Shown: positions 46,082 through 58,005, counted from the stretch's first letter. The stretch: 64,000 nucleotides of DNA from Blastomyces gilchristii SLH14081 (GCF_000003855.2 NW_003101669.1:117740-181739), one strand, 5' to 3'. The notes: generated from the letters alone by a model not told the origin. Translations and numbers: made by a program.

Positions 46082-47683
46082 CTAATCACTATCATCAGAT
46101 AGTAGATTATAACTATTCTGAAAAGTAGAAATCTCAACTGTTTATATTATATCTAGTTTATTATCAGAGTCATTTCTCAATTCTCTAATCTTAACAGAGA
46201 TTTGAGAATTCAAATGCTGTTTATATTTAGCTGAAGAATTAGAGTTTGAAGATTTAGATAGTTGAGAGTTTCTTCTTTTTAAGCTTATAGTTATGAGTTT
46301 ACTGGCTTGATTATTCTCTTCAGTTCTAGATTTACTTTAAGCTTCATCTTTTCTTCAGTTCTTTTGAGTTCTTGAAGCAAACATACATTCTTTTGAGCTA
46401 GATGCATATTTTTCTTTACAATTAGAGCATTTAAGCAGAGTATATTGACATATTTCATCTCTTTTTGAGCATGTTTCACATTTATACTCACTAGTTTTAT
46501 GATCTCTGGCACAGAATGCACATTTTGAGTCTTTGAAACAGAATATTATAAAGTGTTCATATCTCTGATAGTTTGAACACTGTGTTTGAGCTTTGAGATT
46601 CATTCTTGAGTCTTTATATTCATGAACTCTCATTTTCAAATCTGCTACTCTTACTTCAGAGATCTTTGACTATTCAAGTGTCTTTGTATATACTAGAACA
46701 GAGGCATTTCTTCTGCTTTATCTGAACTCAATTGAATTTAGTCATACAGGCTCTTTTCTCAGTTGAATAGAGTTGTATTCTTCTAATTTATTTTTGAGAA
46801 GTAGCATTTCTTCTTCACAGTCAAAAATTTCAACTGAAATATTATAAAGAATGAATTTATCTCACTTTTCATCTCTCTTAGATAGAATTGTTGTGTTTAA
46901 CAAAGATTCTACTGCTGATTTTCAGAGATTCTCATTCTGAATAAGGAATTCTGCACTAAATTCAGACATTGTAGTCAGAATAATAGAGTTTTCAAAGAAG
47001 AATGACTCAATTGAAGCTATAACTGATTTTTAAACTTTAATATCAGTCATCAACTGAGAAAAGAACTGCTGATTAATTTCATTTCTGATTCTGAAAATGA
47101 GATTTGAGTTTAGCTTGTTTTTTTGTAAGATGTTCTGATTTGAGACTTTGAGAATTAGTCTTCTATTTCTGAAGATTTGAAAGTTTTTCTTCTTTTGCAT
47201 TTTTTTCTTCATTTTTCTATGAATAGAAGTATGAGTATTATTCTTCTCAGTTTTCTCAGAATTTTGAGCATATTTTCAGATAGCAGGTTTGAAGACAGCA
47301 GATTCAGCTGCTTGAGCATATGTTTTCTTCTGATTCAAAGAAGAAGAAGAAGTAGAAAAAGAGAAAGAACAGTAAGATAAGAAGTTAGTGATTGTACTAG
47401 AAATTTTCAATGTTTTTTGAACTGTGTTTGAAATTTCAAGTTTGAACTTGATCATCTTCTGTAGTTGTCTAGTCTGAGCATGAAGAATTAACAGAACTTC
47501 TTCATTCATCTCACTCAGACACTGCTTTTCAAGAATCTTGCTTACTTTTTCAAGTTTCTGTATTTCAAGAACTTGTTATTTCTCTATTTCTTCTTTCTTT
47601 CTTCTCTTCAGAATTTCAATCTCAGAAATAGCATTTGAGAAAGCATCTTTTTTCACATCAACTGAGTGTATTTTTGAACTCAT
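46082..47683 (-). pseudogene. Decayed LINE-C ORF1 (gag-like, zinc knuckles)
   Basis: 534 codons from the ATG at 47683 to TAG at 46082, one frame with scattered TAA/TAG/TGA. The N-terminal part is charged and coiled-coil-like (EIEILKRRKKEEIEK). The C-terminal half has three Cys/His knuckles in a row: CSNYQRYEHFIIFC, CAFCARDHKTSEYKC and CSNCKEKYASSSKEC (46575-46380), with Gly and His positions partly altered. This arrangement is typical of ORF1 in Tad-clade LINEs and would bind the LINE RNA. Confidence 0.88.
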
Positions 47684-48479
47684 TGTTCTCACTCAATGAA
47701 AAGTTGATCAGACTGTTTAAATTGAGATATGTATTGAACTCTTTTGAAAAGTTAATCAGACTGTTTCAATTAAGAGATTTCTAAGTCTGTTTTCAATTGA
47801 AAAGTGAGTTAGACTGTTTCAAAAGAAGAATAAAAGACTTTTGTGTATAAAACACCTGATTTTTTCTCACTAGTTCAGTAACTAGGTTAGATTTTTGAAG
47901 AGAATCTAATAAACTAAAATTGATTTTTAAGATAAATCAATAAAATCTTTACAATCTCTTTCTTGGAATATAGTGAGGAAAAGTATGATATCAATTGATA
48001 ATAAATCAGATGATATGACAGTTTTTGAGAGAAAAACTGACAAAAAATAAGTCAATTTTTGACAGAGAAATTGATTAAAACTATTCAATTTTATTCTAAA
48101 TCATTTAATTCTTCTCACACAACAAGTGTGCAACTCAAATCAGTTAATAAAGAGTATAAAAAAGAATTAAGTATTAATGAAAGCTCTTCAGTCACTGAAA
48201 AAGTAATTCTTACTTAAAAGAATATGAAATTATTACAGAAAACAGCTCTGTTTTTAATTCTTTGTAAGAATATTATGTAAAACTCAGAGAAAAATACCTT
48301 ACTTTTTCAAGAGAAGTAAAAAACTATTTCTAAGATCTTTTTTTTACATTAACTGCTACAGAAGAATGAGATAGAAACTACTAAAATATACACTACTGTA
48401 TACTCTCTATCAAGACTTTCTCTCTTCAGAGTCTTGATATTATAGAGAATATAAGTCTGTTTCTATATAATAATATAAA

Positions 48480-49389
48480 TATTGCCAGCGGGATGTAGAG
48501 GAACTGGTTATTTATATCTCAAAATAGAAGACTTTGTCAATGATTATATCAATATAGAGTTAATTCTCAAATTCAATAGAAATCTAGTGTTGCTGTTCTC
48601 AATCTCTTGCAGAATCTATTGAATATTAAGATATTAAAACTAGATTTAATATATCTCACTGTGCAGGGATCAAAGGCTCAGTCAGACCTTGAGATATACT
48701 GAATTTATAGTTGTTGATGTGCTGTCAACTTGTTCTGTTGACTCATTGTCTGCTGGTTATGTATCAAATACTGTTGCCAAGGTATCTTTTTGTATTGTTC
48801 TGCCGGGGATAGGCCAGATTGAGAGGAGTAGTACGAGGGTGAGACTTGGTGTTAATGTCTAGATACACTGAAGACAGACCATGGAGGTCGCACTTCAGAA
48901 GTGTCCATTGATTATGTGCTTGATATTATCGCCGAGGTATCTTTTTGTATTTTCCTGCCGGGGATGGGCCAGATTGGGAAGGGCGGTACGAGGGTGGGAC
49001 TTGGTGCTGGTGTTTTGGAACATCAAAGATGGACAGGGTTTTCGCGGAGGTCGCTCCTCAGATATCTCCACAACTACAGATCAGGGATCTTCCAAAATTG
49101 AGAAGATTGGCGCATATGGCTAGGTCTCTTCACCTTACAATTTGTATGGCAATTTGGCCCGGGGTTGTGGTGTGGTAGGGGAGAATGGGGGATAATCCCA
49201 CACAGGAGTTTCGAACAACGTCTGGTTCCCGTTTGGCTGGATAACTCCACCACCACACGGGGTATGCGGTCAGCGATGGGGTCAAAATGCTCGTATGATC
49301 GAGGGCTTTTCGATGGATCTATCGGCGGGTTCTTATTCGAAAAATCGAGCGAGTTCGTGGTGGAGCGGTTTGATGAGCAGAAGTCTTTG
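48480..49389 (-). promoter_or_regulatory. LINE-C 5' UTR with tandem monomers, largely unmutated
   Basis: Located between ORF1 and the 5' target duplication. Two tandem units of roughly 150 bp can be aligned: 48770-48905 (RIP-eroded, e.g. GCCAAGGTATC) and 48925-49060 (intact, GCCGAGGTATC). The block from about 48880 to 49389 has normal CpG and GC content. Tandem 5' monomers are promoters in other LINEs; a promoter role here is inferred. Overlapping short frames on both strands in this block look like chance openings in GC-richer DNA. Confidence 0.7.
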
Positions 49390-49403
49390 TTAAAATATTC
49401 ATT

Positions 49404-50533
49404 CTTTAAGTAGAAATATGTATTTTGAATGATTAAGTGATTAATTGAATCAGGCTCTGCAACAGTTTTAATTAAACTTGAGAAAATAGCTAACTCTAAT
49501 TCATCTTATATAAGTTCAGATCATTTCCAGTTATTTTCATTAATACATTTATAAAGTTATATATTCTCTTTCTCTGAATCTGAATCTGATGAGTTTTGAA
49601 AGAGAATTCTTATAAAAGCTTGATATTTTTCTCAAAAGAATTTGCTGTATATGATTCATTCTGAAACTTATATTCTAAGACTGAAAGTTTTGCTACACTT
49701 CTTGTTTTACTATAGTTGAAAGCTTTAAAAACTTCTTTTTCTTTTACTTCTTCAAGAAATTTGTTTCAGCAGTCTGTTTTAGCTCTTTTAATATCTGAAA
49801 AATATTCATTTCTGACAGCTTTGAACTCTTTATCAGATATTATATCATTCTTTCAATCTCTTCTAGCAGTAGCTAATTGTTTTCTTTTAGATATGATATT
49901 CTCATTTCATCAAGATTTGAAATACTCAGAAGACTTTTTCTTTAAAATATTATCTTTAACACTTGTTAGAATAATAGATGTAATGAGCTGTACTCTATTC
50001 TCAAGTATTTCATTTGACATATCTTGACTGAGATTTCAATTTAACTCACTCTGCTTTTCAGATTTCAACAGTTTTATACTTTCTTTAACTACTTTTTAAT
50101 CAGCTTTTTCAAAGTTATACTGATTAGAGAGAAGAGGGTTTTTACTTATTTATTTTTCACTCAGTTTAATATTAAATTGAATGATCTCATGATCTGATTC
50201 TGATGTCTCATTTAAATCAATAAATCAGTTTATAAGTCTTTTTTCAATTAAATTTTATGATATGAAGATTAAATCTATAATAGATTTCTGTTTCATATCT
50301 TTTCTAAAGAATGTTTGTTGATCAGGCTTGTTAACTAGATCTATTAAATACTCAAAGATTTATTCAACTAGTTTATCTGCTCTTACTACTCTTTTTCATT
50401 CTGAATTTCATCAGAAATGATGTGTATTGAAATCTTCTGCAATTATAGAGTTTCTTAACAGAGTTATGTTTAAAAATTCTCTATTAATTATTCAGGTATT
50501 GTTATTTTCCTTCAATAACTTTTCATTATAGAT
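49404..50533 (-). pseudogene. LINE-A endonuclease C-terminus and RT N-terminus
   Basis: Homologue of LINE-C 44550-45690, continuing the LINE-A frame after the LINE-C insertion. It stops at 50533, inside the region before the endonuclease GDFN block. More decayed than LINE-C. Confidence 0.85.
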
Positions 50534-52330
50534 ATATTTCTGATGTTTCTTTCTGAATTCATCAGTGAAGATGAGAATGTCATTCAGATATACAGATATA
50601 CACTTATTAAGAAAATCTCAGAGTGCTCAGTTGATATACTTCTGAAATGTACTAGAGATATTAGTCAGTTCAAAGAGTGTGACTACTCATTCAAAAAGGT
50701 TATAACATGTTCAGAATGCTGTAAGCTATTTATCTTCTTCAGTAATACAAATCTTATGAAACACAGTAATAATATTCAGTTTTATAAATTATTAAGCTCA
50801 TCTGATACATGCTAGAGTTTCATTGATAAGAGATAAGAGATAATAATCTTTCTTTATCAATCTGTTCAGATCTTGATAGTTTACATAGAATCAGAGTTCT
50901 TTATCTGATTTTTTTGCAAAGAGAATAGAAGCTGCAGTAAAAGAGTTACTAATATATATGAATTTCTTATTTAACAGATCATTGAGTATCTTTCAAAGAA
51001 GAAGAAGTTCATCTTAAGATATATTATAAAGAGAGTCTTATGATAATTCAGAGTTCTTATCATTCTTCTTTTCTAACTTGATACTATGATTCACTTCTGA
51101 GCCTTGTAAGATAGGTATATTCATATTATTATCTTACTGAAAGACATCTAAGTATTTGTAATATTATTGAGAGAGTTTTATTCGAGAATCTGTTGTTGTA
51201 ATATGAAATAACTTCTTCAAAGCTTTCTTGATATCAGTCAAACTGATGAAATAAATTACTATATAATTCTGCTATTAGTAACTTTGTTGATGATCTTGTC
51301 AATGACTTCTTTTTCAAAGCATTTTATAAGTATTGACAGAGATCTGTGTAAGGTTCATAGTCTTGTGAATATCATCTTTATGAATTCTATCATTGTTAGA
51401 AAATATTAAGCTTCTGTTTTAAGCATTTAATAAGATGCCTTGTTCAGATAGTCAGACAAGTTCTAGTATAAGATTATAGTTAAGATTATTAACTTCATAT
51501 GCATAAGTATCTTCTTATTGATATTCTCTGATATCTACATTTAGTTTTATCATGTAACAGATGTAAATGTCTTTTAAATTATTAAATTCTGTGAGAAGTT
51601 GAAGTTTTGATAAGAGAATACACTGAAGATTATAACATCTTATGACTAAAGATTTAATTATTGTATAATAGCATAGATCACTGTCTATCATGGCTTTTAT
51701 ATTATATATATTATCAATCACAGTAGATACAAGAATCACATTCATTATTATTTTCTCTTTAAATTATTATCATTCAATCTTTTCAAGCTTCTGTTTGTAA
51801 ATTTGAATAGAAGCTAATCTTTTCCCTGTTTCATCAGAGTGTTCTCATAGTTATCTTTCAAATCTTTCTTCAATGCAATGTAGTTGACATGAATCACTGA
51901 TATTGATCTTTCTTTTAAATGAGAAGGCACATAAGCTGATTAGTAGTTAAAAGTGATATATTCTGATTAATTACAATTGATGTATACTTCTCATTGACAT
52001 CAATCAGGGACTTCTTCAGAAGTGATCTCAGAAACTCAGAAGCCTGTTTAAATAGCAGAGACTCTTGCTTATGCATAGATATTCAAGTCTACTCAGTTTA
52101 TAACATCTGTATTATTATTGTTATTCTTCAGTGCAGGTGTATAAATGACTGAGATGTAACATCTTCTATCACTGTTCTGTATATTCTTGAGCTTGATAAG
52201 ATAATTATTCAGTGTTCAGAGTTGTATACAGAAGTCTTCATAAGTCAGGTCTTCATTAATACTTATAAGAGTCTGTAAAAGTTTAAAAGTCAATGTCTTC
52301 TTAAGCATACTAATCTTTATTCAATTCTCT
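50534..52330 (-). pseudogene. pol: Decayed gypsy-2 copy B protease and RT
   Basis: The frame 51745-51515 reads STVIDNIYNIKAMIDSDLCY, a retropepsin whose D-S-G active site has lost the Gly. RT motifs follow to 50534, parallel to 7640-7440 in copy A. The plus-strand frame 50543-50815 is an antisense shadow; its counterparts at 7656 and 59633 occur only because the three RT copies align. Confidence 0.8.
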
Positions 52331-53308
52331 CAAGATTGATTACCTGCTTCTAGAATCTTAGTGTTGAAGTCAGAGATAAATGTTATGAGAGAAGTGTTTC
52401 TCTGTCAGATACTCTGTAATCAATCTAATGCTTTCTGTTGCATAGCAGTGTCTCAGAATGAAATATTAAGATATTTGATAATATTATCAGATATTCGTAA
52501 CACTGATTTGCATGCTTTCATTTATAAATGAAACTTCTATCTCATGTGATTTTTCAATCATTTATTAATATATCAATCTTGATTAATTAATAAACTGATG
52601 ATATTCTCATCTACACTTAGTTTCATAAGCATTTTCAATCTTCATGATGAATAGAGAGTAAGATCAGAAGTATTGAAATATGTGAGAGTATCTAAGCATT
52701 TTTTCAGCATTTATATTGTATTTATATTCAATTCTGTCAGTGTTGAAATTGTCTGTACAGAGATTTCTTATTGAGACAATTGTTAAATCTCTTCATATTA
52801 ACATTGTTAAGTTGCATACATATCAGCTATTTATTATTATTATAACTTTAACATTACTCAGAGTCACTGTGATACTGTATCTATGCTTGTGTTTAAGAGT
52901 TCTCTCATATTCTTATTAAACATGATTATATCAATCATCAGATGTGTGATATCTGTGAAATTGAAAGAAGTGTAATTATATAAATATCTTACACATCTGT
53001 GTCAGAACTCTCAGATCTTTCACTGACATTTTCTTATAAGATCTTGTTACAGAGTCAGAGTGACTGATGAGTCAGCTTCTATTTAGAGACTTAGTGTCTG
53101 TTTAACTATTTAATCATTTCTCTATTTCTTACATATTATTACATGTTCAGATATCTCAATGAGTAATCATTTCTAATAAGAAGATAATAAACATTTTTAA
53201 AGTGTAAGAGGCCTATGCTGAATAGATCAGTATAATATATAGATCTTATATAACAAAGTAAAAAACATTAAAGAAGAAAAAGAAAGAGAAAGTATGAGAT
53301 CAGTAATC
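50534..53308 (-). mobile_element. gypsy-2 copy B, truncated before RNase H
   Basis: On the minus strand, the 5' LTR starts at 53203 and runs into the assembly gap. Leader and gag follow (53200-51800), then protease (51745-51515) and RT ending at 50534. The gag knuckle region lies near 52000-51960. It abuts the truncated end of LINE-A, so the joint reflects a deletion or a further rearrangement. Matches copy A along its length. Confidence 0.85.
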
Positions 53309-53630
53309 NNNNNNNNNNNNNNNNNNNNNNNNNNNNNNNNNNNNNNNNNNNNNNNNNNNNNNNNNNNNNNNNNNNNNNNNNNNNNNNNNNNNNNNNNNNN
53401 NNNNNNNNNNNNNNNNNNNNNNNNNNNNNNNNNNNNNNNNNNNNNNNNNNNNNNNNNNNNNNNNNNNNNNNNNNNNNNNNNNNNNNNNNNNNNNNNNNNN
53501 NNNNNNNNNNNNNNNNNNNNNNNNNNNNNNNNNNNNNNNNNNNNNNNNNNNNNNNNNNNNNNNNNNNNNNNNNNNNNNNNNNNNNNNNNNNNNNNNNNNN
53601 NNNNNNNNNNNNNNNNNNNNNNNNNNNNNN
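53309..53630. other. Assembly gap (322 N)
   Basis: 322 undetermined bases beginning about 106 bp into the LTR of gypsy-2 copy B. The remaining LTR and its flank are hidden, as is the C-terminal end of the decayed gene to the right. Confidence 0.99.
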
Positions 53631-55930
53631 ATCATATTTATTTTAAATCTTGATATTTGATTAACTCACAAGTTGACAGAATAATGCAGAAGTTCTATTA
53701 TTAATATATTTATCAGTGAAAATGTAACATTGTATATCAAAGAAAGATAAAGTAAGTAAAGCTTCAGTATATTCATCAATTTTAGTTATTCTTCTTCAGA
53801 ATTGTTTTCAAAGTATTAGATAGATTATTTACAGTAGATAAAAATAGTGTATTTTCAATAAAAATAAAATCTTACTTTATATTATCATTGAATTTCTCAG
53901 AATAAGACTTAACTTCAGCATTAATAATTATATCATTTAAATTCAAGTTTATTGCAATCAACTGCTGTTAAATTCATACTTAATTAAAGTACTCAATCTT
54001 CTTCTTCAGACTTTCCACTTCAATTAAAAGTATATTCAAGAAGTCAAACATACACTTCTTTAACAGTAAAAGTAAATCTCAAGATGAGATATAATCATTC
54101 TTTAACAGACTTCTAGCAGTAGAGAATATGTCAAGCTTAGTAACAGTACTTGTATATTTCTCAGTAACTGAATACTCAAAGATAGACTCTAAAATCTACT
54201 ATAATTAATGAACTTATGTATTTAACAGACAGACTTAATTAAATATAAGATAGATATTCTTTATTGAATTTTTATAGCATTTCATCTTCAGCTTACAGCT
54301 ATTATTGAGATGTTTCATATCTAGATCAATTGCTTTAAAGAAGTCAGATTTTTCAGATCAGTTAACAAGATCTACAGTTATAATCACTTAATACAGAGAA
54401 GAGATTTTAATGAATTAAAATATTTAAAAATAATAAAGTATCTCAGTGACATAATTATATTAATCAGTATTAAGAAAGAAAATAATCAGAGATGAAATGA
54501 AGTACTTAAAAAGTTTAATATTGTTATACTTAACAGTATAGTGTATTTGAATAAATAATTCACATTTTTAGAGAAGATAATACATGATATAAAATTCAAT
54601 ATCTTGAGTGAGCTGAGAGATTTAAGAGTTGATTTTTTTTCAGATATCAAGAGTAAATGTTTTGATATATACATCTTCAATAAACTAAAAATACTGTGAA
54701 GAACTAAGCTATTATATAATAGAATTGATATCTTCTGAGTACTCAAGATTTCTAACTGAATAATCTCAATATTATATAGCAGTATAAAATAGAGTAAAAC
54801 TTTAAAATATAAAGCTCTGAGAAATCACTGACTTAAGAAGATAATATTTCAGATTAACAGTAGTCATAGAATTTCAGTTTTAATAAGTGAGATTCAACTG
54901 AATACTTTGATAAGTCTTCTCAGAGACTTTAGCTTTAAAATGAGTATGAATAATAATAAAGAGTAAATTTATTTAAATATGAAATTATTCAGAAATAAAA
55001 TGAAGTCAGTTACACTGTTCAAAGATATCTGTAGATTTTAACTGCTTTATCTTAACTAACTGAATAAGTTTTGTAATTAAAGCATCTTCATATACTGAAA
55101 AGAGATGAGTTGAAAATGCTGTATAATCTCTTAATAAATTAAGAAAATTGTTAAATATCTTCTCATGAACTTTCATAGTTCTTACAATAGTGCTCTTATT
55201 TTCAAAAATAGTACTCAACTACTGAAAACATGTTCTATACACAGAAAGTGTATTAATAATAGATATTTAAAATAGTAAATCATTTGCAGTACTGAAAACA
55301 CTTTTAATCTTATTATTATAAATCTTTTGAACAGCATCTAAAATAAGATATAAAGTTATTTACTTCTGAAGTTTATTATCATTGTCTGTCATATCAGATG
55401 CATCAATAATTTCTTACAGTGCTAATAGTCTTATGAAATTATATATAATCTGAGTTAAATCAGATTCTGAAATCTCAGAGAAAATAATCACAGTAGCAGT
55501 AGTTATAGTAGTTATGAAATTATTATACTTAATTATCTTATCTTATATAGTCTTCTTGAAGTTCATATTATTATAAACTATAACAGCTTAAGAATTTTTA
55601 ACAAGCTGCTGAAGTTTAATCTAATAGTAAGAATTAGTCAAGTAATTGACTCAGAAGTTGATAGAAGTTTAAAGAATATATCAGAAAATAACAGATATTA
55701 TCAGAGATTACTAGAAGTTTGAGATATTAAATAGAAATATTAATAAGTTAAGAATATTAAGTTATATCTTCTCTTATTTAGCAATTTTCATTATCAATCT
55801 ATTTCTCATTATATAGCTGTGACAGAGTTCAAAGTCAGAAATAATTTCTATCACTCATTATTTTACTTCTGAGTTATGAAAATATACAAAGAGAATAGAG
55901 CTGAAGAAGTTCAAGTTTTTCAGAAAATAA
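53631..55930 (-). pseudogene. Long decayed single-frame gene, possibly DUF6589-like
   Basis: One minus-strand frame stays in register from about 55930 to the gap edge at 53631 (over 750 codons). I checked the frame at seven points and found no frameshift. Nearly all stops are TAA/TAG, as expected from CAA/CAG, plus a few TGA. The open part 55218-55006 reads KVHEKIFNNFLNLLRDYTAF; further pieces are FFKAIDLDMKHLNNSCKLKM (near 54350-54290), LNILLIEVESLKKKIEYF and NAEVKSYSEKFNDN. It is helical, with no membrane segment. The pattern recalls the fungal DUF6589 family from memory, but that is tentative. Decay of this type implies it once had another copy. Confidence 0.6.
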
Positions 55931-56119
55931 GAGTGATAAATAATACTTATAATAATAAATAGCTGTTTGATAGCTATTATTTTATCTAAGTCTTATTTAT
56001 AGCTATTTATAAGAGGCCTGCACTGAATAGATCAGTATGATATTTATAGAGCTTATATAATAAAGTGAAAAATGATAGAAAAGGAAAAAAGAGAAAGTGT
56101 AAAAATCAGTAATTAAAGT

Positions 56120-56489
56120 TTATTATTATTATTATTCTTTTATTATACTTATATGCAAGCGGAGCTTATAATGAGTCCTTGTATAATGTTAAATACAGGT
56201 CAAGAATTGATTATACAGAAGGAAATACAGGTGTTGAGACTATGTCAAGATAACAAGAACATAGAAAAATACAAAGAAGTGACAATTAGATACATGCAAT
56301 AATAACTTCTCAGCTCAGAAACATAGAGTGATTCATTGAAGTGATTTGTACACCTCTGTATTTATTAGAAACCTGAGGTGCTTGAGTTTCAGATTTAATG
56401 TATTCTCTGCGGGTTTCGAACCCACGCGCCTTGGTTTCCCACGCCAAGATGCTACCGGGTGGCTGCATTAATCATTCGGCCACCGGGGC
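56120..56489 (-). mobile_element. tRNA-derived SINE R3 (370 bp)
   Basis: Flanked by a perfect 14-bp duplication TCAGTAATTAAAGT (56106-56119 and 56490-56503). On the minus strand it begins GCCCCGGTGG, a tRNA-like head with A-box TGGCCGAATGA, a long variable-arm-like hairpin (CTTGG/CCAAG) and B-box GGTTCGAAACC. A body of about 250 bp follows, then a 3' end resembling the last 40 bp of the LINE and an (AAT)n tail. It keeps CpGs, so it is young or single-copy. Confidence 0.87.
56403..56489 (-). ncRNA. tRNA-like head of SINE R3
   Basis: The head has class II (Ser/Leu-like) proportions: D-arm GCCG...TGC, a hairpin where the anticodon arm should be (GCCACC/GGTAGC, leaving almost no loop), a 5-bp variable arm and a T-arm GTGGG/CCCGC. 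There is no 3' acceptor strand, so it cannot be a functional tRNA. It differs from the R1 and R2 heads. Confidence 0.72.
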
Positions 56490-56732
56490 TCAGTAATTAA
56501 AGTGAATATTTATATATATATGTAGTGAAGCTTTGAGGTGAAAAAATAGAAATTTTATAAGTTTTTCAGCTGAGAATTAGCAACTGAGAATCAGAGCTTC
56601 AGAGTAAAAGAATAAGAATCTATAATTAACTGAGAATCAGCAGCTGAGAATTGAAGCTTCAGAGTGAGAGAATGAAAATATATGAAATGTAATAAAATAA
56701 TCTATATAATTAATTAAGTGTAGTCTATCACA

Positions 56733-58005
56733 TTAACTCTCTTTTTTCAGAAGTAGTTCTTATCAGTCAAGAGCTGCTGTTTCAGATAACACAGAGTTCG
56801 GAGTTCAGATCAGAGAATTATAACTGATTTATTTTATAAAATATTATTAGCTGCAGTTATGAGATCTTTTATCAAGAATATTTTCAATCTCTTATTTAAG
56901 TTCATTATCTTCTTCTATGATCTCTGACAGCTGTCAATCAGAAGTCAGTTAAGAAGGAAATGAATCAGTGGTAGTGCAGCAGAGTAAGCTTATATAAAAG
57001 ATATTATAAATCTCTGATAATATGTTAAAACAGTAGTTATAACTGTCTAGAACTTCTATTACTTTATACTTGATATAGTAGTAATTCAGTGTATAAGACA
57101 GATGTGTGATCTGTATATTCTTAAGATTTAATTACATCAGATTCTCTATCTTATATTACTTAGTAACATCTTGATATACATTAATTTAATTCTCTTAATC
57201 TTATTTAGCACTTGTTATGAAGACTTCTACTTAGTCACAGATGTCTCAGAGCTTTATTACTATATTATTAGTGATCTGAATTAAACTGAAGAGATTCAGT
57301 GTGAACTGTATAGTCTCTAGAAGATTTAACACTTTTATATAATATCTGTATATAAGAAAGAACAGACTTATATCTATTAAAATAGTATCTTGATTATTGA
57401 TAGTAACTTCAGTATGTAAGAGAAGATTATATCAGTTATCTTATAAATAATTATAGAACTTACAAAGATAATTCTTCACTGTCTGAATTATTTATTCTGA
57501 TATATCATCAGTCTCAGAGTGATAGATAGTTAATAAATAGTATATAATCTTGAGAACTTGACAGATTCTTGTTCAGAAATTGTTTATAAATTAACAGCTT
57601 TAATCTAATACTATAGATCTCAGTAATTTATATATCTAATAGAACAGGCTCTGTAGAAAGACTTCAGTGACTTATTTAATATTTATCTTATTATAATATT
57701 TTAATATTACATCTTTACTTAATTAATTAATAATGATCAGAATATTCTTACAATTCTTACTCTTAGAGAGATTAGCAGTGAAATTAATTACTATATCTTA
57801 TCAGATTCTATCAGAGATATTAAGTGATTTCAGTAGACTTTTTCTATGATTCTTTTATAAGATAATGAAAGAATAATAATTGTAGTTTCAGATAAAATAT
57901 CTGATACTATTTAATATCTCAGATCAGTAGAACTCTTAAGAGATTATTTAATACAGTTACTTATAATCTGAATAATTAGTTATATGAGAATTATACATCT
58001 CTTAT
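56733..58005 (-). pseudogene. pol: Decayed gypsy-2 copy C integrase and C-terminal domain
   Basis: The integrase core on the minus strand shows ISLIESDKI near 57830, a block TIYHSETDDISE (57530-57495; family YHPQTDG..E) and KNYLCKFYNYL. A segment near 57080-56950 resembles the C-terminal chromodomain-like end. Disrupted on its N-terminal side by MITE M6. Confidence 0.8.

Larger units (their letters stand above)
41731..49389 (-). mobile_element. LINE-C: full-length Tad-type LINE (7.66 kb)
   Basis: Flanked by a 14-bp duplication TTAAAATATTCATT (41717-41730 and 49390-49403) in LINE-A RT. On the minus strand it has a 5' UTR with tandem monomers (about 48480-49389), ORF1 with three zinc knuckles, ORF2 with endonuclease, RT and RNase H, a 3' UTR and an (AAT)n tail. 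This layout matches the fungal Tad clade. Coding parts are heavily eroded; the 5' UTR is not. Stops are at Gln, Trp and Arg-type codons, so the copy is dead. Confidence 0.93.
31269..50533 (-). mobile_element. LINE-A: 5'-truncated Tad-type LINE split by three insertions
   Basis: The pieces 31269-33101, 40202-40249, 40764-41730 and 49404-50533 join into one continuous LINE on the minus strand. Gypsy-3 (33102-40201), MITE M5 (40250-40755) and LINE-C (41731-49389) lie at the breaks, each with its own target duplication. The 3' end has an (AAT)n tail (31269-31302). The right end stops inside the endonuclease region, next to gypsy-2 copy B; no target duplication for LINE-A is visible. All parts match LINE-C. 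Confidence 0.85.
56008..56732 (-). repeat. 3' LTR of gypsy-2 copy C, interrupted by SINE R3
   Basis: Starts TATAAGAGGCC (from TGTAAGAGGCC) and ends CTATCACA on the plus strand. Without R3 and its duplication it is about 340 bp. It contains an internal duplication of a roughly 70-bp segment (around 56555-56680) not seen in the solo LTR, and is the most eroded LTR of the family. Confidence 0.8.

Noticed and set aside
48881..49413. Several overlapping open frames on both strands in a GC-normal block, suggesting a host gene
   Set aside because: The block lies inside the LINE-C target duplication, aligns in part with the adjoining eroded monomer, and shows no domain; the frames are open because the DNA is less AT-rich.
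54486..54746. Minus-strand 86-residue frame as a separate gene
   Set aside because: It is in a different frame from the long decayed gene whose register is kept on both sides.
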